Of a stretch of 64,000 nt of DNA, positions 24,486 through 35,735 are shown piece by piece. Each line of letters opens with the position of its first letter. Position 1 is the stretch's first letter. The position numbers and the translations under genes were made by a program. Origin of the DNA: Ficedula albicollis (lineage: Eukaryota > Chordata > Aves > Passeriformes > Muscicapidae); NCBI RefSeq assembly GCF_000247815.1, contig NC_021676.1, positions 1 to 64,000 of the forward strand, given 5' to 3'. Below the pieces are notes generated by a model that saw only the letters and a program-made list of their open reading frames with translations, was not told where the DNA came from and searched no databases.

Positions 24486-27400
24486 GTGAGTTCCTTTCCA
24501 TATGTTAGCCTGTTATTGGATGGGGGTGACTGGCTTTCACCAAGGAATTTAAGATCCGTTGAGCTTAAATTTGGAATTGTGTGCAAACAGAAAGCAAGAA
24601 AATATTTACATACTTATAAAGCCCTAGGTTATGCAGCTGGGACTTCCTGGGTAAATCCCTGTGATCGCTGGAGTGATTCCCAAGCTTTTCCATGAGCCTG
24701 CTGACAAGACTAGGTCATCATTTTCCAGCCAAGTGTCCCCATCACTGCTGGATGCAATAAGTGCATTATGACTCAAGTTGTCATCTTCACAAAAATGAAT
24801 TTGTCTAAGCCTTCAGCTGTCAAAAACCTGCCTAAGTTGGTGGTTGTGTAGTACATATTTAATACTTAGGTTCGTAGGGTTAATACTTAGTAGAAACATT
24901 GATGGTGGTGGTTTAATCTGCTTTTAGTATGAATTTGTGATTGATTTTTTAAGATAAGCACCACTAAAGTGATTATATATTTCTGTAAAAATAAATATGC
25001 AATCTGGTAACATTTCCTTAGAAGTCTGCTGGAATTTGCCTTGGGAAAAAAGTAAGAATTTATGAGAATTCAGATGCTTCTTTTCTCTTTTAAAGTAGAC
25101 AGAATGTCTCCCCATCAGTGGAATTTCTCTTCACATTGCTACAAACCATATCCATCATCTTCTTCAACAAGCATGGCAAATTCTGCTCTGCATTTTTCTG
25201 CTGCTGGTGTGGTAGGCCAGTGCCAGCCATCATCTCTGCGAAGCCATCCAGCTCAACCTGCAGATTTATGGCCCTTCACTCCAACTGGGACTCCCAGCAT
25301 CACGGGCTCAGTTTATCCTCACACCCTCCCTGACCTGCATGCAGCTGATGAGCTGATCTCTGACAGGAAATACAGTTCTCTTCTTGGCCTTCTGCAACAG
25401 GAAAGGTGCTTAACATCCATGCAAGAATGCATCATGAAGCAACACTCAAGTTCTGCTTGTATGACTGGACCTGCGAGATTACAAAATGGGGGTCAAAGTT
25501 CAGCTCCTGAGGGAGGTAAGAAAATACTGTCACTTCATTCTTTGATGACTTCTGATGTGAAGTGACAGAATAATACTGTCTGCTCCTAAGCTTTTCAAGC
25601 TGGATCCAACTTCTGGCAAACTTACAGAAATCTTTTACAGTAGATAACCCTGGTATGTACTGTAGTACTTGGGATCAAGTAGCCATATAGTATGAGTTAA
25701 TAAAAAAAATTGGACTGCCTACTCACACAATATTTCACTTTCTGGCTTACATTGGGGGGACATTTTAAGAGACCATAAGCATTATTCATAGTGCTATCAC
25801 AATATCTTAATATCCATGGGTATTAGGTGTGGTGTGTACCAGATGCTCCCTCATTGGAACCAGCAAGGGGTGGCCAGGAAAGCTCTCTGAGCAGTCTTTC
25901 TTCCTGTGCAGGCTGTTAATTATGTTCTGAGCACAGGATGGGAAACTGCAGCCCTTCCATCATGGCCAGGGATTTTTCTCCCTCCCAGTTTATGTCTGTG
26001 GCTGGAATGATGAGGGTACAGGGGCTGGTAGACCAGCCTTGCCTTGTCTCCTGGCTAACAGCTCCCTGCCATGAGGGACTGCTGCCCTGCCTGCCAAACG
26101 CTACGTCTGCTCCCTGCAGATTTCCCAGCGCTAATGCAATTCACACAGTGATGATTGTTGCTTTTTTATGATCCGAGATTACTAGGAGTCCTAGTCCTAG
26201 GTACTGCCAGCACACAGCAGAAAGATGCCTGAAGTTCATTTATGTCCCCACAGTGTCTAGATCTGCTGGACAAAATTGCTTTCTTGTAATTCTGCCTTTG
26301 AGAAGCCCTCTGGGGTCAGGCTCCTGACCAAAGCACTGACGCCTGTTGGGTACATCTGCATTGCTGTTCCTGGGCATTCCCCAGCCAGGCAGCTTGACAG
26401 TGGCCTCCAAGAAGAAGGGTTGTGATATTGTTTAGGAAGTCTGCAGGAAAAATACAGTGTGTCCTGCCTGGTGCTTCTAAACAAAAAAGATCAGGCACGT
26501 GAAGAAGCAATCCTGAGGCTTAGGTTTTAAAAAATAAGCAGTGTAAAATACCTCCTTGGTTACCCAGTTTCAAAACTGCATCAGAAGGAATTTGGTAGAA
26601 TGTAGGCTAAAGACTGCCTGCAGACACAAACAGGAGTTTATCTACAGTTCTCTTTTGAGGATACAACAGAGCTATGTTGTTACGAGGACCCTGACTGCAG
26701 GTGTTTTGCTAACTTATTACTGCCATGTTAAAGGGAGAGTGTCTGTGTCTTCAGCTGGAATGCAAACTTTCTGCTCCTGGTATGTGCGCAGAGGTATTGT
26801 CTATGTGTTGCATAGGCACTCACCCTAGCCTTTGTGTAGGTAATGAATGAGAGTTTAATTACTTTAAAGACTGCCTGAACTAGGATCTCAGTTAAAAACA
26901 AGGTAGGGTGCCCTCTTCCCCCAAGGGGGCAGTGCGAGCCTAGCAAGGCTTGGGAACCCCAGGAACTGACTCCTTCAGAAAAAGCTATTTCATTAAATTA
27001 GTCTTGTGTTGATAACCGGGAAGCACTGCTAACAGCAGTGGACTTTTTTTCCCAAAAATTCAGAGAGAAAATGAGTGAGGAAAAAATTGAAAAGAAAATT
27101 GAACAGCTCAGTATGCCCCAGCCATTACCAGTTAAACCCTTTTCTTTCAGGATATATACAGGGACTTTCTGAATATTCGGTAGCCTCTAAAGACCACACA
27201 TGTAACACCATCCTTGTGATTATCAAACAACCCAACAAGGATCGATAAGAAATGGCTGGTCCATGTTCACCAGGAGCCTTTGGCAAATCCCTAGGATGTG
27301 TGCATTTATTTTGGCTGTAGGAGTCCTTGTTTCCCGGCTCTATCTGTTAAATATGCTTGTCCTTACTCTGTGTCATGTTTAAGAACAGCTGATATTTATA

Positions 27401-28292
27401 TTTATGGAAGTGTGTGTTGCTGTGCCAGACAGCACAGAGCTCTTCAGCACCTGTGCTGTAGGCTGGGCTGCAAAAGCACAAGGTTTGTTTAGTAACTACT
27501 GTCTACTTTTAGCTCTGTGTTGAATCTCTGCTCATCCCCAGTATTTTTAACTTTTTCTTTTAAGAGAGGAAAGCAAGCTCTTACCAAGGCTCAGAAAATC
27601 CCAGTGTAAGCCATGCCACTACAGGTGAGTAAAGAAACCAGTAGGTTTAGAGCAAATCAGGCAGCAGCCTTGCTTATGCATGTAGTATAAAGGATGCTTC
27701 TTTTTTGCCTTTATATTTCAAAAGTTCATTTTTCTACTAGATAGAACCACCTCCTCCATAGCTACATTAACAAAGAAGAAAAACACTACATTATATTACA
27801 GTGAGATACAGGATATTTTTTGACCCCATCTACCTTAGTTTTTGTGCTTATACCATCAGGCTGCCATATCACAATGCCTGTTTTGCACTAGCTGTCCAAA
27901 TTTGAGATCCCAGAAAGTTAGAACAGCGCTTGCTTTGTACCTCAAGCACGCATGTGATAGCACTGCTGCAGTTTGCACCAACAAACCCACCATACTGCCG
28001 GGTGAATTGCTCGAAGAAATTATTCCCAAAGTATTCAGGCTTTCATAATTTTATTAGTCTCTTGATACTGGTCATACCCCATGTTGGTTCTTTGATGTGT
28101 GATGTTTTGGATTGTTTGAATGAGTCATTCTGGTTATTCTAGTAAGGGCTCTTTTGCACCAGACCCAAAGGTGCAATTTTGTTTGCACAACATATTAAAA
28201 GATTGCAAGGACTGTGCTATTTGACTGTCCTGATGCTGCTGTGTCTTTCAGGTATTCAGATTCGTGACAGAAGACGAGATTTGTACTTCTAG
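24275..28292 (+). CDS. VGLL1: VGLL1, vestigial-like 1 (TEAD cofactor; four coding exons)
   Basis: Joining 24275-24485, 25096-25515, 27565-27624 and 28252-28292 gives about 243 codons, close to the human 258. VGLL1 is a nuclear cofactor that binds TEAD transcription factors through the Tondu domain and competes with YAP/TAZ-type partners. The Tondu domain is residues about 18-47: VKTEW, VVFTYFQGDI and VDQHFSRAL match the family, including the V-x-x-H-F motif. Exon 2 continues with MSPHQW and the conserved block SSLLGLLQQERCL. Outside these blocks the protein is low-complexity Ser/Pro-rich, as in the family. The ATG lies 18 nt after a clear acceptor, which fits an upstream non-coding exon. The two 3' exons keep the phase and end in DRRRDLYF, but they rest on splice signals rather than homology I can confirm. 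Confidence 0.93.
25096..25515 (+). CDS. VGLL1: VGLL1 second coding exon
   Basis: A 420-nt exon between TTTTAAAG and GTAAGA. The phase joins as N-V-D-R-MSPHQWNFSS, matching the family. It encodes the Ser/Pro-rich middle and DRKYSSLLGLLQQERCL. Confidence 0.93.
27565..27624 (+). CDS. VGLL1: VGLL1 third coding exon (candidate)
   Basis: Sixty bases between a good acceptor (TTTTTCTTTTAAG) and a good donor (GTGAGT), open in the incoming phase. It encodes ERKASSYQGSENPSVSHATT. Support is from splice sites and phase only. Confidence 0.65.
28252..28292 (+). CDS. VGLL1: VGLL1 last coding exon (candidate)
   Basis: It starts after GTGTCTTTCAG, is in phase with the previous exon, and encodes GIQIRDRRRDLYF before TAG at 28290. 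Support is from splice sites and phase only. Candidate poly(A) hexamers downstream are ATTAAA at 28980 and AATAAA at 29444. Confidence 0.65.
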
Positions 28293-30183
28293 CAACTGAA
28301 TGTTTCTATTGTGTTCTGAAAGAGAAAGTTATTTCTGTGAACTTTTATCATTTGCAACTGTGAATCAAGAAGAAATGAACTGCAGCTATCCTGTGGTTTT
28401 TTTCCTCTCAGCTGGAAGAATGCATGTACTATTTATGTTTGGGGAAGGACAAAATAACCCTTTTCTATACAGTAAATAGTTTCTAATGTTTGTGGTATTA
28501 GCCTGGCAGTACTTTTCTTGTGCCAATACATTGTCTATTTAAGGCTTTTCATGCAGCTTTCTTGAAAGGACTCCTGCACTTTTTAATCTTTCTGTGTTTA
28601 TTAATTTACCACTTCCTGATAAGAAGCACAATTCTTATCAATGCAGCTGATAACCTCTAAGTGCAGGGATGCAGTTAGCATAAATTCAGTGCTGCAACTT
28701 CTTAGCTTGATTTGATATCTTCATATTGTTTAAAATAGTCTTAGGCCACTGGCAAGAGCCTTCAACCACAGGCCAGCAAAGCACATTATTGTATTTATGT
28801 TTGTAAAATGCAACAATTTGTGACCATGCTTGCAATTGCTAGGGATACTCTTCAGAAGTTATATAATATACTTATGCCTGAAGGCTCTTTTTTGCCCTCT
28901 CACTAATGTATAATCATCATCTAGAAAGCAGTGAATTCACAGTAGCTCTGAGAGGAAACCCAGATTCTCATTGGGTGCAATTAAAATACCATTCAGCAAA
29001 AAGCTGCAGGTAGGAGTGTTCTATTTTCCCACCCTCCCTGCAGGTGTAAAAGATGCTTTTTGTAAATAAGCCCTGTAGGATTGTTTTTTCCTTCTCCATT
29101 GGTTATACATTAACATGATATAAAGGAACATGATTAGCTTTTTCTGACAGCTCTATGCAGTTGCTAAAGGCAATTTGACCTCTGAGATTCACAGAGCTTG
29201 TGATTTTATAAAGCAAACCCTGAGCTAGTATAAATGTTTGTTGTACCAGATCTTTCTGCTGCCACTGCTCCAGTTATAACACCTTGTGTAATTTTATAAA
29301 TAATATGAGTTTAGCAACATCAGATGTTTATGGTACTAATTTACAAACTGAGATTTTTTAAATAATTCTTTTTTAAATTTTATATGTTTGCTCTAGTAGT
29401 TACATCAATCTGAGATCACAAGTGGAACTGTTTTAACTAAACTAATAAAAGATACACCAACATCCTGTCTCCCTATAGATAAGCACTGAAAAAAAAAAAA
29501 ACCCACTCCTTTTTAATATTTCTACAAAAATCTCTTTCTTCTCTTTTAAGTTAAAGAATACTTCTCCAAGTAGTTTTCTTTTGTCATCCCAAGTCACTTA
29601 ACTCCCTGATTTTTAAGGCTACATGGTAATACAATCTGATTTCCTGTATGGGCCAAAGCAAAGACTTCCAACCTGCATTCTGTGCATCTGTCTTACTGGC
29701 ATGTGCTATAATTCTAGTGAATTATGATTCTGTTGCTTCAAAATATTGAAATATTTTTTCCTCCCTCTTCCATCCCTTCCAAAGGAAAATGCTTATATAA
29801 TTTCTCTGCAAAGTTTGAGAAGACAGTCTATTTAAATGCTCTTAAATGTAGTGCTTCCTTGGGCAATTTGTTTTACAGCTGGGACTATTCAAGATGACTT
29901 TAAAAGCCCTTGGTTCTGGTGAATCAGCCAAGTGTGGGGGAAAAAACCCTTTCTTTAAATGGATGTCCCTTATTGCAAGAACACGAGGCATCAGTGGCTC
30001 TGCCTTGACAGGGTCATGGTGTGAGCCATTGCTGCAGGTTTGTGTCCTCACTGTCCAGCTGTCTGGCAGACCTGGGGACAGGGAATGAGTGTCCAAGCAG
30101 CCCAAAGGTCCCTGGGCCCCTTGCCAGTGCCGGCTCCACACTGGGTACACAGGTGCTTGCTCTCTTCCCTGGCTTTTAGAGAA

Positions 30184-30238
30184 ATATCTATATACATAGA
30201 TATCTATATCTATATAATATCTATATATCTATAATATC
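30184..30238. repeat. ATCTAT-type AT-rich tract
   Basis: Irregular repeats of ATCTAT and ATATCT over about 55 bases. Confidence 0.75.
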
Positions 30239-30797
30239 TGGCACTTTGTCTTACACCACCACAGCACCATGCGCCAGAGTATTCCTGAGTTTGTGGCATC
30301 TCACTGCTCCTCTGCAATTAACATAGTTAATCCATTGCTACCATTTGCTTTTAATGATTTAGTGTAATAGGGTTTTGAACATTTTGCTGCAGTTTTCTAT
30401 ACCAGATAGGCTTTTCTTCATGCATATATAGATTAAAACAATATAGATACACATATATGCTCCTCTAGAATATTGCTTGTCTGGAATGGAGTTTCTTGCT
30501 CTCCAGCCCAGGCTCTTGCTGTGTTCCTGTACTGCCCTGCTGCAGTCATGCTCCAGTGCCTGTCTTCATTCCCATTCAGTGCACACTCTCCTTGTTGGCA
30601 AGGACTTGGCAGCCAGGACGCTGTGTCCAGCAGCTGCCATCTGCTACTTCTCACAGTTATTTTCGGTCCCTCCTCTGAATGCAGCAATCCTGGAGGTGCT
30701 GGATGTTCCCCTCTCAACAGCTTCTGATTCCCTGAATGCTAATGGACGCCTGCAGAGACCATTCTGACAGACAGGCATCCCTGCTATCATCCCTGGA

Positions 30798-30935
30798 AGC
30801 GTTCAAAAAGTGTGTGGATGTGCCTCTTGGGGATGTGGTTTAACAGTGAACACAGTGATGCTGGCTTAATGGTTGGATTTGATGATCTGGGAGGTGTTTC
30901 TAACTGTAATGATTTTATTCTTTTCTATTAGTTTA
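30798..30935 (+). mobile_element. CR1 LINE 3' fragment
   Basis: CTGGAAGCGTTCAAAAAGTG, GTGGATGTGCC and TGGTTGGATTTGATGATCT follow the order of the CR1 3' region. The end is a degraded terminal repeat, AATGATTTTATTC. It is 5'-truncated and diverged, with no coding capacity. Confidence 0.75.
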
Positions 30936-31446
30936 CTGACCCTGTGAGAGACCACTACTTGCCTTTAATTGGTTGTCCTCTAGTCCAGGAATAACTTGTT
31001 TGCACAGATGGCTTTTCTCCTGCCTTTTTCTGATGGGTAGATGAGATGCCAAGCACATGTTTTATGAGCTCTGGTCTAAGATTAATGCAGCTCTGAGATG
31101 CATTAGTCTCAGAGATTTGTGTAGAGCAGTGGACATGCCTGCTCTGTGTGGAGCCTGGGCCTTTTTTTACTCAGTTCCAGGAACTGGTGTGCATTTTTTT
31201 CTGCCGTGTGTGTCCCAGGACACAGACATTTTGCAGGCATCTTGCTTTGACTCCTCCCATGAGCTGGCTCTGGTCCAGGTCGTCCTCTGATGGTCAGATA
31301 AACCTTGTGGGTGGCTGGGAGCAGTGAGCTGGCTTAGCTACTCCACCCCACTTTAGTCACTCATTAGTAGTGTTAAAAATAGTCCCAGACTGCAGTAACA
31401 AACAAGAGAGATTATTTTGCTGTGAAAGAAAAAACTAAAGTGTTAC

Positions 31447-31479
31447 ATAGATAGATAGATAGATTTTTTTTTTTTTTTT
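31447..31479. repeat. (ATAG)n followed by a T run
   Basis: Four ATAG units run directly into about 16 T. Confidence 0.8.
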
Positions 31480-34400
31480 AAGGCAGGAATGCTCATGCCT
31501 TTCAAAGAAGAGAATACAAACTTTCATTTGTTTTCATTCTTGTTCAGATGTCAATTAATTTGTCCCATCCCAGGTGAGCAAGGGACACCTCATGTACCAA
31601 TGTGGCATGTAGCCTTTGGTAAGCACTCGCTCATCACTGGAAGTTTTGACTGTCTTGTCAGGCCAGGCCTGAATTGTTCATGGTGCATGAGTCAGGACAG
31701 GGCTGGAGGATGAACTGTGTCTGATGAGGAGGCTTCTAGGTCTGCCGTTCCAAACATGCTCTTGTGGAGCTCATCTTGCAGGAGCACCCTTGGGATGGTG
31801 GGACAATGGAGATCAGGAGGCAAAGTCACAGTGGAGCTCACAGACATGGGCAGACAGCAAGTCAGGGATGTGTCTCATCCCTGCAAGGCACCCTGGGCAG
31901 CATCCTCCTGGCACAGGCACAAACAAGAACCCCCCTGCCTGCACAGAAACCTGTTATCTGCCCACAGGCTGTGTACAGGTATCCCAAAAAGCAGTCTCAT
32001 TTGTTTGGTTTTTTGTTGTTTTTTTTTTTTTCTTGCTTCACAGGAAAACAGCCTGAAAATACTATTGAGAAATGGCACTTGGGGAAGCAGCTCTGGAATC
32101 ATCCTGCAGGGTGCTGATAGCGCAGCAGGCTGCCAGGCTGCTCTGATTCCCAGCAGTTTTCCCACATTGACAGGCGGCAGGGCACAAAACAGCCGTGTAA
32201 CAGTGACTAATGAGAATGGCTGCCTGTCTCTATGAAGAAGCTTGGGAAGGGAGGGGTTGCAGGGAAATAAGAGCCTTATCTATTTCTCCTCCCTGCCTGG
32301 GAAAAATACTTTCTGTGGTTTTGCAAACTGGGAAGCGCAAGAGCCAGATTTATACCCCTGCACAAATCCACCCCCTGGTGTCTCATACACACAGCTGCAG
32401 CAGGCACAAAAATCTGCTTTAATGCAGACTGAAAGTCCAGGATTTCCTGGCCCAGTTCTGCCTCTTATGCTTATGAAGCACACAGGCTCCCTCAGATGCA
32501 GAGGAGCATCAGGAGCTGCAGCTGTGGCAGTCCTGTCCATGCCTCTGACTTTGTTTTCGTCAATAAGAGCAGGAATGTTGTACATCTCTGTAGGCACAAC
32601 CAAAGGAAGAAATTAGTGTTGCTAGTCTCTGTGGCTCAGTTTGTGCAGTTCTGGGATTGTGTTCATCTTTTTTAGCAATCTTGAAAGGATGGAGAGAAAT
32701 CTGTAATTAAACCAATACATATGTAAACGAGCATCTGCCACAGAACCAGTTTTACTTCTTTGTGTTGAACATATATTTCTGCTGATGCATTATTTGTAAC
32801 ATATTCTTTGTATAGAAGAGTGTTGTTAAATTGGATTTTGGCTTGATTTAAGCAATTAAATGAGTCAAATAATTCTAAGCATTTGCAGGATTTTTTAAGC
32901 TGTTGTACTGGCTCTTGATGAATGTTCATGAGGCTGTCTCGACTGACAGGTACTTTGATGACTTATGATTATTCAGAAGTAGGTTTGGATAAATTATTCA
33001 GGTAATACCCAGTTTTGGGGTTTTCACTGATCAGATGTCGTTGGACGTGAAACTAAGAATCCTTCTTTCAAGCCTGCATTCAGATCTGTTTTGTTTCTGG
33101 ACTTCTCTAAAAGCCCTTTGGAAGCGATGGTTTCACTCGCATCAGTCTAATTCCTTGGTGGCTCTAAAATCAAGTAGCTCTATTTCATTCATCTAGCAAA
33201 CATGAAAAATTCTGGGAGCCTGTAGTCTTTATGGTATGATAGAAGATACTGCTATTCCCCATTTAGGAAATTAGTTTGGTCTTGCACTTTTTCTGAATGC
33301 TGCAGAAAATGTATTTTTTCAGTGCTGCTGTATAACTCAATATCCAGGGATAAATGTGATCCATTATTTTTTGTTTGTTTTCAGAGCTTGGACCTCCCTA
33401 AATCTGTCTTAAAAAAATTTTGAGTACTCCTAGCTGGTCTCTTTGGAAAAATAATAGTATTGGTGATTGTGCTGTCTGTGATTATTCATTCTGCAGTGAA
33501 ACTCCAGGGATTGCTGGGCTTCTGGGTTGTGCTTCAGTGCTGCTGTGTGCGTGGCAGGGTCAGAGGATGAGCATCTCCTCCTAACTTTCCCTGGCATCAG
33601 CACAAAGAACGTCATTATGTCAGCAGAGCTTTTCAGCTTTGCTCTTTTCCCCACAAAGCCCTTTGCTCTGCAGCCTGAACTGTGACTGCATCCCTGGGCC
33701 ACCAGGCAAGTGAGGCAGGATGTGTGCTCGACTGCAGGGCTTCTCTGGCTTCTCCTGTCACATCACATTCCAGCATGCAGACCTTTCACTTTTAGCCACA
33801 ATTTTCCAGGTGTGAGGAAGGGACAGAGGTATGGATCGGGCAGGGACGGGAGCTGGAGGAATCAGTAGATGGCAGAGTTGTTCTCTGCTCTCTGCTGTTC
33901 CTCTCACAGGTTCACAGGGATTTTATGGGGGATTTGTCACCAAGATGATGCCCCAAGGCTGTAGGTATTCAGCCTGGCCAAGGAGCAAGCTGGGGCTGGA
34001 ACTGGGCTGAGCATTCCCACCATCCTTATCATAGCTGAGACAGGAGTGGAAGCATGCAGGGAAAGGGCTTCATGTGATGCCAGCATGGCCTGCTCAGAGC
34101 ACCCTGGCTTAGAGCTCTGAGGCAAAAGGGCTGTGTGACACTACTGCAGTGTCTACACATCCAAGGAGGCAGCGCTTCTCTGCCTTTGCATTGTTTTGCA
34201 AGAGATTCAAGGTTGATTTTGCTGCCTCTGACCATGAATGCAGTGTCTTGGCTGGCCTCCCAGACTGAGATGGCTGCATGTGAATTCCCACCTGAGCACA
34301 GACTCCTGCTGCTCCCGGTGCTGCCTTCTCCATGGGGTCAGTTAGTCCCAAGTAGGGGCAGAGGATTTCCCCCGCAAGTTCTCAGGTCAGAGCAGTGTTC

Positions 34401-35359
34401 CTTGTCTGTCCCTCACACCTTTGGCTGCTCACCCTCCCTGACTCATCTCCTGCCACTGACAGCAGTGCCACTCTCTCTTGCTCACCTTGGGGCTGTGTGC
34501 GACCCCAGTGGGATCCTAGTTATCTGGAGGGTGGAGCACAAGCCCCCCAGGGGATCCAAACATCAACTAGGAGAGAGGAGAAATGACAGCAAAGGCTGAA
34601 AGGGGATGAGTGAAGAACCACAGATGTGATTCGCATAGTGGTGAAGAAAGTCCTGTGATGAGAGCCTCGTGGAGCTTGATGTCTGAAAGATTTGGGAAAA
34701 GATTAGTGATTTGCATTAATGTTGCCTTGGCAAGGGGATAATGGAGTAAGTGTGTAATGGAGAAGAAACAGGTAAAATATTGAACTGGTGACTCTCAAAT
34801 CTGCCTCGGGAGATTGCTCATGTCTTGATAATTTCCAATGAGGATGCAGATGATTTGCTGAAGGATGTGCAGCCCCAGTGGAATACCCAGGGACAGCCAG
34901 CCCAGGACCCAGCCATGGTGAAGGCTCACTGCAAACCTCCTCCTATGGAGGGAGGGAAAGGAGAGAAAAGCTGAGTAGAACGATAGCTGATTCAGGTTGT
35001 GTCTCACCCACCTCCCAGGACACGAACCCACACGAAATCCTTGGGATCCCATCCATCCCAGTGCTGAACATGGCATCTCCTCCCGGACTTCGGTCAAGAG
35101 CTGTGACACTGTCCATGGGGCACAACGGCTTGATTCATTGGCAAGTCCCTGCCGGTGGCCAGGGACCCTTGTGGGGTGGTGGGAGCTGAGGTGCCTCTGC
35201 TGTGGCACGGCTGCGTAGTGGCAAGGTTTGTTTGTGGAGCCCAGCAAGAGCTTGGAGCCTGTTGCAGTCGTGGCTGCCAGAGGTTAAGCCCCACAGTGGG
35301 GAGAGGAAGGGCAGCATCCTCCCTCTCCTGCCGAGGCTTTTGTTTTGCTTGTGTGTCCC

Positions 35360-35735
35360 ACACGGGTGCTGAACAGGCGGTCCCGTCTGCCTTTTTGTCC
35401 CGCCGGGGCAGGCAGGGAGGAAGGAGAGATGCAAGGGCGATGCCTGGAGCCCCCCGCCCACCCATCGCGCTGGCACCGCCAGCTCTGCAGCCTGCCCGGG
35501 TTCTGCTTTCCCCCACTCCTCCCATCTCCTTGCGCAACATGAAAAGGCAGAGCCTCGCCGGGGCGTTTCACTGCGGTTCCGATGGGCGCAGGCCCCCGCA
35601 GCCCGAGCAGGGAGAGCAGCTTGCAGCACCTGACGGAGAACGGGGGAAGGCACGGGGTGTTCTGCTCCCTTCCGCCCTGACTCAGGCACGAGGGGCTCGT
35701 TTGGCAGGGCCGGGCCGTGGGCCTCCCCACACTGG
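35360..35735. promoter_or_regulatory. Small CpG-rich patch upstream of CD40LG
   Basis: CpG dinucleotides are dense here but scarce in the flanks. An AP-1 type TGACTCA lies at 35678-35684, and a MEF2-type CTATTTTTAG at 35739-35748 just outside. The patch is about 4.7 kb upstream of the CD40LG start. It may be an enhancer or the promoter of an unannotated transcript. There is no direct evidence of transcription. Confidence 0.4.

Noticed and set aside
31717..32235. 172-codon open frame between VGLL1 and CD40LG
   Set aside because: Overlapping open frames occur on both strands, with no domain, splice context or conservation evidence. GC-rich DNA readily gives such frames.
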